A DNA stretch of 48,913 bases from Lachnospiraceae bacterium (GCA_024690885.1 JAILOI010000009.1:1-48913), one strand, 5' to 3'; counted from the stretch's first letter, positions 36,240 to 45,740 are shown. Translations and numbers: made by a program. Notes: generated by a model from the letters alone, not told the origin.

Positions 36240-37048
36240 AGAAAGACTTATTGATTATCATACCTGCCTACAATGAGGAGGAGTGCATCGAGGATGTGTT
36301 GGACGCACTGGAGTGCCCCGAGATTCGGGAAATCGCTGATGTACTCATTATGAATGATGCCTCCAGCGACAATACCAGTTGGATTGCCAAGAAGCGGAAA
36401 TACAAGGTGATTACCCATGTCTTCAACTTAGGCTATGGAAGCGCCATTCAGTTGGGCTATAAATATGCGGTACGTCGCCGCTATGATTACGTCATCCAGA
36501 TGGATGCAGACGGCCAGCATGATGTCAACAATATTCCACGTATCTATGAGGAACTAAAGAAGGCAGATGCAGATGGTCGCTATCCGGATATTGTGTTAGG
36601 TTCCCGCTTTCTGCCGGGAAGCTCCGAGTTTCACGTGGGTGGATGCAAAAAGTTCGCCATCCGCTTGTTCCGGCACTATATCCGCAGACATACCCATGTT
36701 AGCATTCAGGATCCCACCAGTGGATTGCAGGGTCTTCGGTTTCCGGCCTTTTTGTATTACTCCAAGTATGGACACTTTGATGAACGTTATCCGGATGCCA
36801 ACATGATTCTACAGATGCTGTTGTTGGGCTATCGGATTCGGGAGATTCCGGCTACCATGCATGCCAGAGAAACCGGCAAGAGCATGCACTCCGGCTTACG
36901 TCCCATCGGCTATATGCTGCATATGGCTTGTTCCTTGTTATGGATCACCTATCAGTATCAATTTAAGAAAAAGGATGCCGGAATAGGAGAGAGCGGTGCG
37001 ATTTCTACGAAAAAATATACCGACGAAAAAACGGAAATTTACGGATAG
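36236..37048 (+). CDS. Glycosyltransferase family 2, polyprenyl-phosphate sugar synthase-like
   Basis: 270 aa GT-A enzyme. Motifs IIIPAYNEEECIEDV, MNDASSDNT and the metal-binding DAD in IQMDADGQHD are clear, as is the DPM1-like DPTSGLQGLR. No long transmembrane region. Such enzymes load a sugar onto undecaprenyl phosphate, and GT-C proteins use that product; the 27.6-kb gene is the candidate user. The gene overlaps the following one by 53 bases. Confidence 0.9.
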   Translation: MKKDLLIIIPAYNEEECIEDVLDALECPEIREIADVLIMNDASSDNTSWIAKKRKYKVITHVFNLGYGSAIQLGYKYAVRRRYDYVIQMDADGQHDVNNIPRIYEELKKADADGRYPDIVLGSRFLPGSSEFHVGGCKKFAIRLFRHYIRRHTHVSIQDPTSGLQGLRFPAFLYYSKYGHFDERYPDANMILQMLLLGYRIREIPATMHARETGKSMHSGLRPIGYMLHMACSLLWITYQYQFKKKDAGIGESGAISTKKYTDEKTEIYG

Positions 37049-38159
37049 TGGAGCAGTTTTTCAAAATCCTTATCAGGGCTGGTATCGGCCCTATCTGTTT
37101 CCGCTGAATCAAGCGGTGGACTGGGAGGAACTTCCCTGGGTGATGGTGGAAGCGGAACCCCTGTGCCTGTTGGAGTTTGATCTATCCGCCTATGCATCCG
37201 GTAAGATATCGGAGGAGGGGTTGCTTCGGTGCAAGGAGATTTTGGACTTTTTTCAAAGCCATCACAAGCAGATGATCCTCCGTTTTGCCTATGATTATGA
37301 GGGCAAGGCGATGGTCAAGGAGCCAACCGATGTTGAAATCATCTATGAACATATGAAGCAGGTGGCCCGGGTGGTTGTGGACTATGCGCGCAGCCTGGTT
37401 TGTATCCAGGGCTTATTTGTAGGCAACTGGGGAGAGATGCATTCTTCCCGGTATGATACCACCACAAGCTTGGATGGGTTGTATGAGACGTTCCGGGATG
37501 CTTTTGGAGAGCGTGTGATATTAGGCGTACGGCGATTGGAGTTATTCCTTCGCTGGAGCGCACAGGATGCACGCATTAGTTTATTTGATGACGGAATCTG
37601 TGGGTCGGAGAATGACCTGGGGACCTATGAGATGTCCAGGTATGAGGCCTATGAGATTCTGCAGCAGAAGATGGGATGCCTTCCGGTGGGGGGTGAACTG
37701 CTTTCCATGGGCCTGCTGGATGGATGCTTTGATGCGGAGCGGGTGCGAAAGACCTTTCAAGGAATGCAGCTATGTTATCTCAACAGTCAGTATGAGAAGC
37801 GTGCCCTGGAGCTTTTGGATACCTGGGGCCTTCGGGCGGAACTGAATCTTCGGATGGGGTATCGCCTTCTTGTGACAGATGCCAAACTGCAAGATGGCAG
37901 ATGGCAGATTTGTGTGGAGAATGTGGGGTTTGGTGGCCTGGCATTTCCACTGACCCTATTCCTGTTTGGAGATGGGCAGTTGTGTGAACAACAATATTGG
38001 GGGGACGGAATCAAACCGGGGGAGCGGATATCGGTGATGTTTGCCGGAGAATGGAAGGCAGGCACCTATGATATCCAGGGTAGTATCTATGACGCTGCTA
38101 TTACCTTTGCCAATGAAGGTGGTATGGCGGTACGAATCGGTGAGGTGTTACATGCGTAA
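36996..38159 (+). CDS. DUF4874/DUF4832-like TIM-barrel protein, copy 1 (no signal peptide)
   Basis: 387 aa. The N-terminal barrel shows NPYQGWYRP, LRFAYDYEG, GLFVGNWGEMHSSRY and FDDGICGSENDLGTY, motifs with conserved acidic residues as in glycosidase-like barrels. The C-terminal part (about 290-380) looks like a beta-sandwich (VENVGFGGLAFPL). It starts with GTG 36996 inside the preceding gene, supported by AGGAGA 5 bases upstream. A membrane-anchored paralogue follows. Probably a glycan-acting enzyme or binding protein, but no activity is established. Confidence 0.75.
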   Translation: MRFLRKNIPTKKRKFTDSGAVFQNPYQGWYRPYLFPLNQAVDWEELPWVMVEAEPLCLLEFDLSAYASGKISEEGLLRCKEILDFFQSHHKQMILRFAYDYEGKAMVKEPTDVEIIYEHMKQVARVVVDYARSLVCIQGLFVGNWGEMHSSRYDTTTSLDGLYETFRDAFGERVILGVRRLELFLRWSAQDARISLFDDGICGSENDLGTYEMSRYEAYEILQQKMGCLPVGGELLSMGLLDGCFDAERVRKTFQGMQLCYLNSQYEKRALELLDTWGLRAELNLRMGYRLLVTDAKLQDGRWQICVENVGFGGLAFPLTLFLFGDGQLCEQQYWGDGIKPGERISVMFAGEWKAGTYDIQGSIYDAAITFANEGGMAVRIGEVLHA

Positions 38160-39588
38160 CGTATTCCTTCGACTGTTGTTGATTTTGGGCTTGACCAGTG
38201 CTTTGGGCATGGGAGCCGTAGTGAATGAGCAATGGTTGCAGTCTCTGTATCATATGAAGTTCCAGCCGGCTGATTTGGCGGCCGGTGGAGAGAAACTGGA
38301 GAATCCGGATTGCGGATGGTATGAGATGTTTGGGTATGAGCTTTCCGACAATGGAAGCCTGCTGTCCTTGATTGCATCTCATATTCGTTCGGCGGATACG
38401 TCCAATGCTCTGGTACTGCTACAAGTGAACCTAAAGGCCTATGCTTCCGGTGATATCAGTGCGGCGGCGTTGGGCCAGCTGGATGATATTCTTCGCCTCT
38501 GGGAGGAGGAAGGTTACCATCTAATCTTACGGTTTGTCTATGATTGGGAAGGCCGGGGACTTGCTACAGAACCCGGGGAGCGCTCCATCATTGAGAGACA
38601 CATGCAGCAGGTGGCCGGGGTGGTGAATGCCCACAAAGACAGTGTCTATGTGGTACAAGGCGTCTGTATCGGTAATAATGGGGAGATGAATGCTTCCAAG
38701 TATATGGACCCTGAGGATTTGCGCAGCTTAATGAACACCTATGCCACTGCCTTAGACCCCGAGATATTTCTGGCGGCACGGACCCCGGAACATATTCGAA
38801 TCATACGTAAATCCGAGACACCGCTGTCACAGGAGGACGCCGGTCATGAGACCATGGATGCACGTCTGGGCTTGTTTGATGATGGGATGCTTGGCTCCGA
38901 AACGGATTTGGGTACCTATGGGGATGCGGATTATCCCCTGGATGCGGAGTTTGCCGGGAAGAAAAGCCGGCAGCAGGAGCTGGCTTATATCAATCAGCTG
39001 TGTCGCTATGTCCCCTGTGGTGGGGAATGCGTATACGATACCCCTTATTCCGACGGAGCGGCGGCCATTGAGACACTGAATACCATGCATGTCAGTTATT
39101 TAAACCAGATGTATGATCCGACGGTACTTGCGAAGTGGAAAAGAACTGCTTACAACGGTGGGGAAGCGGGATTTGCCGGGAAAAGTGTCTATGATTACAT
39201 TGGTACCCACCTGGGATATCGCTATGTGGTAACGGATGTGACGGCAGCTCATGAGCTTCTGGGAGCGTCGGATACCACGGTTACGATGCACGTCACCAAC
39301 GTGGGATTTGCTCCTGCGTATCGGAGGTATGATTCCGCTTTGGTTTTGTACAATGAAGCGGGAGATGTGGTGTTAGAGCAGCCGGTGGAGGTTGATAATC
39401 GCAGTTGGCAACCGGGGGAGGAAATCTCTCTGGAAATGCATCTGCAACCGGGAAGTTTGGAACGCGGACGTTATCTGTTGTATTTCCAACAACAAGATGG
39501 AGGAAGCAAGCAATGGATTTCCTATGGCAATGGTACAACGACAGACCATCCCGGCGTATATTTAGGAACGATGGAACTTAAGGATTGA
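38152..39588 (+). CDS. DUF4874/DUF4832-like TIM-barrel protein, copy 2 (membrane anchored)
   Basis: 478 aa. Residues 5-25 form a signal anchor (FLRLLLILGLTSALGMGAVV). The barrel repeats the motifs of copy 1: ENPDCGWYEM, LRFVYDWEG, GVCIGNNGEMNASKY and FDDGMLGSETDLGTY, with a C-terminal beta-sandwich (VTNVGFAPAYRRY). ATG 38152 overlaps the stop of copy 1 and has GTGAGGTG upstream; the track start at 38041 is too early. It probably acts outside the membrane on the exported polymer; it may do the job of the hydrolase domain missing from the PelA-like gene (inference). Confidence 0.78.
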   Translation: MRNVFLRLLLILGLTSALGMGAVVNEQWLQSLYHMKFQPADLAAGGEKLENPDCGWYEMFGYELSDNGSLLSLIASHIRSADTSNALVLLQVNLKAYASGDISAAALGQLDDILRLWEEEGYHLILRFVYDWEGRGLATEPGERSIIERHMQQVAGVVNAHKDSVYVVQGVCIGNNGEMNASKYMDPEDLRSLMNTYATALDPEIFLAARTPEHIRIIRKSETPLSQEDAGHETMDARLGLFDDGMLGSETDLGTYGDADYPLDAEFAGKKSRQQELAYINQLCRYVPCGGECVYDTPYSDGAAAIETLNTMHVSYLNQMYDPTVLAKWKRTAYNGGEAGFAGKSVYDYIGTHLGYRYVVTDVTAAHELLGASDTTVTMHVTNVGFAPAYRRYDSALVLYNEAGDVVLEQPVEVDNRSWQPGEEISLEMHLQPGSLERGRYLLYFQQQDGGSKQWISYGNGTTTDHPGVYLGTMELKD

Positions 39589-39605
39589 TACGGAGATTTG
39601 AGACT

Positions 39606-41141
39606 ATGGAGTCACGCTCACGCACGGAAAATTCAGCGAGAAATTCTTCCGTTGCATTGATATCACAACTGTTATCCCTGCTGATGGGATTCTTACTTCG
39701 GATTGTGTTTACCCACACCCTAAGCAAGGATTATGTGGGAGTCAATGGCTTGTTTTTGGATATTATCTTCATTCTCTCCCTATCGGAATTGGGCGTGGGA
39801 AGTGCCATTACCTATGCACTATACGGACCCATTGAACGGCAGGATATCGAAAAACAAAAAAGCCTGATGGCTCTATTCCGGAAGTTTTATCACGGCGTCG
39901 CATTACTGGTACTGGCGCTGGGATTGCTGCTGATTCCTTTTATGGATGTCATCATCAAGGAACCGCCGGAAGTGAATCACCTGACGCTGATTTATCTGTT
40001 TTATCTGGCCAATGCGGTATCCAGTTATTTTATGATCTACAAGCGGACCTTGATGGACGCCCATCAGCTGTCCTATATTGGTACGCTGTATATGACAATA
40101 TCCTGGGTGATTCAGGACGCCATCCAGATTGTGGTACTTCTTACCACCCACAATTTTATTTTGTATTTATCCATCAATCTGGTGACCACCATCACCACCA
40201 ATATCTTAATTTCCAGGAAGGCAGATCGGATGTATCCCTTCCTCAAGGAGAAGCAGGTGGCAGCGGTTCCAAAGGAGGAACTGTGTGAAATCAAGCGCAA
40301 TGTGGGTGCCATGTTTTTACACAAGATGAGTGCTGTTATTGTCAATAATACGGACAATCTGTTAATTTCCGCCTTCGTTGGTATTGTCAGCGTTGGAAAA
40401 TATTCCAATTACCTGCTGATTACCCAGTCCTTGCGCACCATTGTGAAAAACTTCTTTCAGGGGATTATGGCAAGTGTGGGAAATCTGGGAGTATCCAAAG
40501 ACCGGATGCGCCTGGGTGAGATTTTTCACACCACCTTGTTTGTGAATCAGTGGGTGAGCTGCTTTTGCACCATTATGTTGTTTGAGATTTTCAACCGCTT
40601 CATCGCCATCTTTTTCGGTGCGGTGTATGTGTTTGAACTGCCGGTGGTGGCAATGATATGTATTAATTTCTATTTGGGTTCTCTGCGGGAAGGCATCCTG
40701 GTGTTTCGGGATTCCCTGGGGGTTTTCTGGTACGATCGCTACAAGGCCGTGGCTGAAGCTGTGGTGAATCTGGTGGCCTCCATCATTTTGGCAAAACTAT
40801 ACGGAACCGCCGGAGTATTTCTTGGCACCATCATTTCCACCTTAAGTACCTCGGCCTGGGTGGAGCCCTATGTGCTGTATAAGTATCGCCTGCAGCGACC
40901 GGTATGGGAATACTGGAAGCGGATGTTATTATATGTGCCGGTGGGGGGTGTGATTTTTGCCCTGACCCACAGCATCTGTTCCTTGTACCGGGGTAGCCTC
41001 TGGCAGGAACTTCTATACCGTGCGGGAATTTGTTTGATCCTTCCCAATGTGTTGCTGTTGCTGGTGTATATGCGTAGCAGGGAGTTTCAATTTTTGTTGC
41101 AAAAAGGATGGTCCTTATGGAAGAATCGAAAAGAAAGCTAA
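39606..41141 (+). CDS. Polysaccharide flippase (Wzx-like, MOP superfamily)
   Basis: 511 aa, 12-14 transmembrane helices. The N-terminus (SRTENSARNSSVALISQLLSLLMGFLLR) and GVNGLFLDI are typical of O-antigen/teichoic acid flippases. It would flip lipid-linked oligosaccharides. ATG 39606 with GGAG 10 bases upstream is preferred to TTG 39585. A flippase in addition to PelG means that the operon probably exports a second, lipid-linked glycan. Confidence 0.9.
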   Translation: MESRSRTENSARNSSVALISQLLSLLMGFLLRIVFTHTLSKDYVGVNGLFLDIIFILSLSELGVGSAITYALYGPIERQDIEKQKSLMALFRKFYHGVALLVLALGLLLIPFMDVIIKEPPEVNHLTLIYLFYLANAVSSYFMIYKRTLMDAHQLSYIGTLYMTISWVIQDAIQIVVLLTTHNFILYLSINLVTTITTNILISRKADRMYPFLKEKQVAAVPKEELCEIKRNVGAMFLHKMSAVIVNNTDNLLISAFVGIVSVGKYSNYLLITQSLRTIVKNFFQGIMASVGNLGVSKDRMRLGEIFHTTLFVNQWVSCFCTIMLFEIFNRFIAIFFGAVYVFELPVVAMICINFYLGSLREGILVFRDSLGVFWYDRYKAVAEAVVNLVASIILAKLYGTAGVFLGTIISTLSTSAWVEPYVLYKYRLQRPVWEYWKRMLLYVPVGGVIFALTHSICSLYRGSLWQELLYRAGICLILPNVLLLLVYMRSREFQFLLQKGWSLWKNRKES

Positions 41142-42385
41142 CAACTGCACAAGTGCGATTCCTCAATCTGATGAAGGCCTGGTTTTTGCAGGAAGAGGAA
41201 GGGGTCTTCTCGGAGTTTAGCGACGCAGAGATTGGTGGCGTGGTGGCCATTGCGCGAGAGCAGGGACTGCTGGGATTTGTTTATGCCTATCTCTATACCT
41301 ACCACCGCAATCGTGTTTCTACCAAGTGGCTGGATGCCTTGCAACGGGAAATTAAGCCACTGATTACCAATAACTACAGTTTATGGCAGCAAACCATCCA
41401 TCTGTTTCGCAAGATTCATGAGGCAAAGCTGCCCTGCCTACTACTCAAGGGACCGGCAATCGCAAATTATTATTCCATTCCGGAGTTGAGAAAATCCGGC
41501 GATGTGGATTTGTGGATGTATCAACCGGATACGCCGGCCGCCCGTGGGGAAGTGTATTACGGGCAGGATTTCATAACCTTGAATGAACTGCTGAAGGCCG
41601 ATGGTTATGTAACCAACCCCAGCCAGCATGCCAATCATCACATCGGTTATCTGAAGGACGGCTGTGGAGAAGTGGAAGCCCATGCCTTGTGGATGGAGGA
41701 TTTTCACAAGCATTGGGTGAATGAAGAAATTGCCTCCTACGCCCAGAGTGCCTATCAGCGGGCTATGGAATTGGAGTTATTCCCGGGAGAACACATCAAA
41801 ACCTTAGCACCCGGGGATTTAGCGCTGCAGATGTTGTTACATATGTTGCAGCATTATCTGACCCAGGGCTTTGGATGGAAGTTTCTCTGTGACTGGACAG
41901 CCATCTGGAATCATCCGGATACCATGGCAGCCATAGAGGAAGTGAAACAGAAGGTGAGGGACTGGCATCTGGAAACCTTTGTCAGTTATTGTTGTTGGAT
42001 TTCCAACAAATATTTGGGCATGAAGGATGCGCCGGCCCAGGCACTTTTGCTGCGGGAGGTGCGCGAGGACATTGCCATGGAATTGATGAGCGAGATGTTT
42101 GCGGCCGGTGAATTCGGTGACGGAGAAGAAGGCCGTATGGTGGCGCCGGAGGGCAAGGGGGTCCTTGGGCTGGTGATGGAATTCCATCATCAGATGCGCC
42201 GAAATCATTATGAAGCATCGAAATCCTATTGGAAGTGGCCCTATTTATGGGTGGTGACTTTGGTGGAATTCATTCGTAACAATCATGCCATACGAAATAC
42301 GTCCACGAGACAGATTATCGCCAATGCAAGACGGCGGGGAAAGCTTCGGAGACAAATGCAACTTTTTAAAGAAGACGGGCAGTAA
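41117..42385 (+). CDS. Nucleotidyltransferase-like protein (PF14907 type)
   Basis: 422 aa. The motif LLLKGPAIANYYS (about 108-120) followed by KSGDVDLWM (126-134) is the signature of the uncharacterised nucleotidyltransferase family found in RiPP clusters such as lasso peptide operons. The acidic DVD would bind metal. ATG 41117 is preferred; it overlaps the flippase gene by 25 bases. It opens the four-gene module NTase, peptidase, PqqD-kinase, ABC exporter. The substrate could be a phosphorylated peptide or a glycan. Confidence 0.82.
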   Translation: MEESKRKLTTAQVRFLNLMKAWFLQEEEGVFSEFSDAEIGGVVAIAREQGLLGFVYAYLYTYHRNRVSTKWLDALQREIKPLITNNYSLWQQTIHLFRKIHEAKLPCLLLKGPAIANYYSIPELRKSGDVDLWMYQPDTPAARGEVYYGQDFITLNELLKADGYVTNPSQHANHHIGYLKDGCGEVEAHALWMEDFHKHWVNEEIASYAQSAYQRAMELELFPGEHIKTLAPGDLALQMLLHMLQHYLTQGFGWKFLCDWTAIWNHPDTMAAIEEVKQKVRDWHLETFVSYCCWISNKYLGMKDAPAQALLLREVREDIAMELMSEMFAAGEFGDGEEGRMVAPEGKGVLGLVMEFHHQMRRNHYEASKSYWKWPYLWVVTLVEFIRNNHAIRNTSTRQIIANARRRGKLRRQMQLFKEDGQ

Positions 42386-42397
42386 AGGGAGACAGAT

Positions 42398-42862
42398 ATG
42401 GAGAAGACAGATGTAGTGAAGCTGTTGCAAGAGGGGCAGACGGTGCAGATTATGCCCAAGGGGTTTAGTATGTATCCGCTGATTATTCCGGGACGGGATT
42501 CGGCGATTCTTCGTTCCATCGAAGATACGGAAGGTCATCGGGGCGATGTGGTGTTGTTTCGTCGGGAAGATGGAACCCTGGTGTTACATCGCATCTGGCA
42601 GGTGAGCAGCGCCGGTTACTTTTTCGTGGGGGACAATCAATTGGAAATTGAGGGCCCCATCAATCGTCGGCAGTTGTTGGGAATTGCATCGGGATTTGTG
42701 CGGAAGGGCAAAACCTTTTCCACAAAGCATCCCGCATATCGCATCATAAGTGGATTATGGCTTGTGTTGCGGCCGTTTCGCTATGTGATTGAAACGCCGG
42801 TGGCACTGGTAAGGAGAGCATATGGACATTGCAAAAAACTTTCTTCGGAAAAAATGCGGTGA
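42398..42862 (+). CDS. S24/S26-like signal peptidase, Ser/His type
   Basis: 154 aa. Ser24 in KGFSMYPLI is the expected nucleophile; the general base is His64 in LVLHRIW rather than Lys, as in SipW/ER-type signal peptidases, and GDN (78-80) ends the core. Only one weak C-terminal hydrophobic stretch (about 115-130) is seen. It may cut the leader of the 152-aa protein (45.7 kb), acting with the ABC exporter. It overlaps the next gene by 41 bases. Confidence 0.82.
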   Translation: MEKTDVVKLLQEGQTVQIMPKGFSMYPLIIPGRDSAILRSIEDTEGHRGDVVLFRREDGTLVLHRIWQVSSAGYFFVGDNQLEIEGPINRRQLLGIASGFVRKGKTFSTKHPAYRIISGLWLVLRPFRYVIETPVALVRRAYGHCKKLSSEKMR

Positions 42863-43955
42863 GTATACGTACTTGCTGCCATATGGACAGGCCGTAGTGG
42901 AACAGGGCCGAAGCGTCAAGCTGGATGCCCATGCAACCCACCTGTTGGATGTGCTCTTAGAGGCAAAGAATGTGGAGGAAGCAACGCAGTCATTGCTGTC
43001 GCAGGGCGAGATGGAAGCGGACTTTCGTCATCTGATTGCGACATTAGAACAGGCCGGTGCACTTTCTGTGGATGAGGAGCCCCAGCTTTCGGTCAGGGAG
43101 GAGACGATGCGCTTTTCCATCGGTGGGCGGAGGATATCCTTCGTTGGGGCACCACGGTACGTGGCTCGGGAACTTTTGGATTTTTGCGTTGAGACTTCGG
43201 AGGATGCCCCGGATGGACGTTTTGTTTTGTGCGGCGGAAATCCGCCCCATCATGGAATGGGCGAAGTGTTGGTACATCACGAGGATTTACTGATTCTAAG
43301 AGAGGATGCATGGTTGTATTATCTCTATCCCAATCATCGGTATTTACGGGAGATGGTGATGGATGTGGATGGACAAGTGGCCAATGCGTATCTGCCCTTT
43401 TTGGATGAGGATACGCCGGCGGTAACAGCAGAGATTTTTCTTGCCATGCGCCAGGCCTTTTTCTATGGGGCCGCTCTTGCCAATCGGTATGCAATTCATT
43501 CTGCGTCCGTATTATATGAGGGGAAGGCCTATTTGTTTTCCGGTCCCTCCGGCATGGGGAAATCCACTCAGGCCAATTTATGGAAGCAGTGCTTCGGCAC
43601 AGAGATATTCAATGGGGATGTTAATCTTGTTTCCATAGAAGCAGACGGTGCCTATGTATGGGGACTGCCCTGGAACGGAACTTCCGGGATTTATCGGGAT
43701 GGCAGAGTGCCACTGGGTGGTATCATATATTTGCGGCAGTCGTTGGAAAATCAGGTGGAAGTGCCGGATGCGGGAGATCTGGTGGTAGCAACGGTACAGC
43801 GGTTGATTTCGCCAACCTACACCGAAGGACTGTATCAGAAGGCGTTTTCCTTTGCCAAGCAGCTGCAAGGGAAGATTCCCATGTGGCGGTTGTATTGCAA
43901 TCCCACGCCGCAGGCGGCAGAAATCATGAAGGAATGCATAGATGAATATCGTTAA
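42822..43955 (+). CDS. PqqD-HprK-like kinase fusion
   Basis: 377 aa. Residues 10-85 form a PqqD-like domain (TYLLPYGQAVVEQGRSVKLDAHATHLLDVLLE). Residues 95-370 are HPr-kinase-like: HSASVLYEGKAYLFSGPSGMGKST with Walker A at 241-248, then FNGDVNLV with an acidic metal ligand near 266 and GLPWNGTSG. In lasso peptide clusters such as paeninodin, HprK-like kinases phosphorylate the precursor. Here the fused PqqD domain could hold the leader. ATG 42822 has AAGGAGAG upstream. A paralogue lacking Walker A lies at 46.4 kb. Confidence 0.85.
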   Translation: MDIAKNFLRKKCGEYTYLLPYGQAVVEQGRSVKLDAHATHLLDVLLEAKNVEEATQSLLSQGEMEADFRHLIATLEQAGALSVDEEPQLSVREETMRFSIGGRRISFVGAPRYVARELLDFCVETSEDAPDGRFVLCGGNPPHHGMGEVLVHHEDLLILREDAWLYYLYPNHRYLREMVMDVDGQVANAYLPFLDEDTPAVTAEIFLAMRQAFFYGAALANRYAIHSASVLYEGKAYLFSGPSGMGKSTQANLWKQCFGTEIFNGDVNLVSIEADGAYVWGLPWNGTSGIYRDGRVPLGGIIYLRQSLENQVEVPDAGDLVVATVQRLISPTYTEGLYQKAFSFAKQLQGKIPMWRLYCNPTPQAAEIMKECIDEYR

Positions 43956-45702
43956 GAAATGTTATGAAAAAATGAAAGACGGCACCCTGAAGCGCATGGT
44001 GCAGGAGACCATCTGGATTTATGCCTATGCCAAGCGGTATTTTCCACAGATGGTGTTATATACCGCACTCGGAATGGGCGGTATCCTGTTAAGCTTTGGT
44101 TCGAGCCTGGTGTCCAAGGATATGATTGATATCATTACCGGACAGCGGGTGGGGGAGTTAATGAAGTACTTCCTCGTTACCATCGGACTTGCAGTGGTGA
44201 GTTTGCTTTTTACCCAGATTACCACCTTTTTGAATATGATCATCTCACAGAAGGTGGACAACGAGCTGCGCCAGGAGATGTTTGAAAAAATCATGGTGAC
44301 GGATTGGGAGAGCATTACCAAGTACCACAGTGGTGATTTGCTGGCGCGTTGGGCCGGCGACACCTCGTTGATTGCGTCCGGGTTATTAAACTATATTCCC
44401 AATGCCATTATGGCACTGTTGAAGTTTTTTGGTGCCTTGTTTATTGTGATTCGTTACGACTGGACCTTTGCCGTGTTTGCCCTGCTGGGTGCACCGGTGA
44501 GCTTGTTTATGTCCCGGTTTTTGATGTCACGCATGCGAAACAACAACGATCGTTCGGCCCAGATGCAGGCACGGATGAGCGGGTTTAACCAGGAGGCCTT
44601 CGTCAACATCCAAACCATCAAGGCCTTTGATTTAGTGCCACTGTATATTTCTTACTTAAAGGATATCCAGAAGGATTACTTGGAGATGCGGGTGGACTTC
44701 CAGAAGTTGTCCATGAAGACGTCCATCATTATGTCGGTGGTGGGCATGATTGTGTCCTACAGTTGTTATGGTTGGGGAATTTATCGTGTGTTTAGCGGAG
44801 CCATCACTTATGGAACCATGACCTTGTTTCTGTCCATGTCCGGAAATCTGACGGCGGCGTTGAATACCTTGATTTCCTTGGTCCCATCGGTGATTTCCAT
44901 GACGACTTCTGCAAGGCGACTGATGGATATCGAAGAGATGCCGACGGAGGATTATTCCAAGCGTTCCGAAGCATTGGCGTTTGCCGATGCTCACAAGCAG
45001 GAGGGAATTTCCGTAACGTTGGAACAGATGTCTTATACCTATCACACCGGTACCCATGTGTTTGAGAAGACCGGGTTTGAAGCCCATCCCCATGAGATTG
45101 TAGCTTTGGTTGGCCCCAGCGGAGAAGGGAAGACCACCATGCTTCGTCTGTTGCTTGCTCTGTTAAAGCCCCAGGAAGGACGCTGCATCCTCTCATCGAA
45201 CACCGGGGATGCACTGGAGATTGCGCCCTATTCCAGACAGTTGTTTGCTTATGTGCCCCAGGGCAATACCATGTTTTCCGGAACCATTGCGGAAAACTTA
45301 CGGAAGGTAAAGCCTGAGGCTTCGGAAGAAGAATTGCGTCAGGTGTTACAGATGGCTTGTGCCTGGGAATTTGTGGAGCAGATGCCGGATGGCATGTATT
45401 CCTCCCTGCAGGAGCGGGGCGGCGGTATTTCCGAGGGGCAGGCCCAGCGTTTATCCATTGCCAGAGCCCTGCTTCGGCAGGCCCCCATCCTTCTATTGGA
45501 TGAAGCCACCAGTGCCTTGGATGTGGAGACGGAGCGCCGGGTATTACGCAACATTATGAAGGATACCTATCCGAGAACCTGTATTGTAACTACCCATCGT
45601 CCCACGGTATTATCCATGTGCGACCGGGTATATGGTATTGCCGGAAAGCAATGTGTGGTACTAAGTCAGGAAGAAGTGCAGAAGCGCATTATGGATTTTT
45701 AG
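43942..45702 (+). CDS. ABC exporter (fused membrane and ATPase domains)
   Basis: 586 aa. Six transmembrane helices (about 35-320), then the ATPase: Walker A GPSGEGKT (391-398), signature ISEGQAQRLSIARALL, Walker B ILLLDEATSALD, and a switch His (TTHRP). No C39 peptidase domain, so the leader would be cut by the separate S26-like enzyme. Likely exports the modified 152-aa protein. Overlaps the kinase gene by 14 bases; a strong terminator follows. Confidence 0.92.
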   Translation: MNIVKKCYEKMKDGTLKRMVQETIWIYAYAKRYFPQMVLYTALGMGGILLSFGSSLVSKDMIDIITGQRVGELMKYFLVTIGLAVVSLLFTQITTFLNMIISQKVDNELRQEMFEKIMVTDWESITKYHSGDLLARWAGDTSLIASGLLNYIPNAIMALLKFFGALFIVIRYDWTFAVFALLGAPVSLFMSRFLMSRMRNNNDRSAQMQARMSGFNQEAFVNIQTIKAFDLVPLYISYLKDIQKDYLEMRVDFQKLSMKTSIIMSVVGMIVSYSCYGWGIYRVFSGAITYGTMTLFLSMSGNLTAALNTLISLVPSVISMTTSARRLMDIEEMPTEDYSKRSEALAFADAHKQEGISVTLEQMSYTYHTGTHVFEKTGFEAHPHEIVALVGPSGEGKTTMLRLLLALLKPQEGRCILSSNTGDALEIAPYSRQLFAYVPQGNTMFSGTIAENLRKVKPEASEEELRQVLQMACAWEFVEQMPDGMYSSLQERGGGISEGQAQRLSIARALLRQAPILLLDEATSALDVETERRVLRNIMKDTYPRTCIVTTHRPTVLSMCDRVYGIAGKQCVVLSQEEVQKRIMDF

Positions 45703-45709
45703 CAAGAAA

Positions 45710-45740
45710 AAAGACAGAGGAGAAATCCTCTGTCTTTGTT
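45710..45740. terminator. Strong bidirectional terminator at the end of the Pel/export operon
   Basis: Perfect 12-bp stem AAAGACAGAGGA / TCCTCTGTCTTT with a GAAA tetraloop, A-run before and T-rich tail after. It separates the 21-kb plus-strand operon from the convergent precursor gene. Confidence 0.9.
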
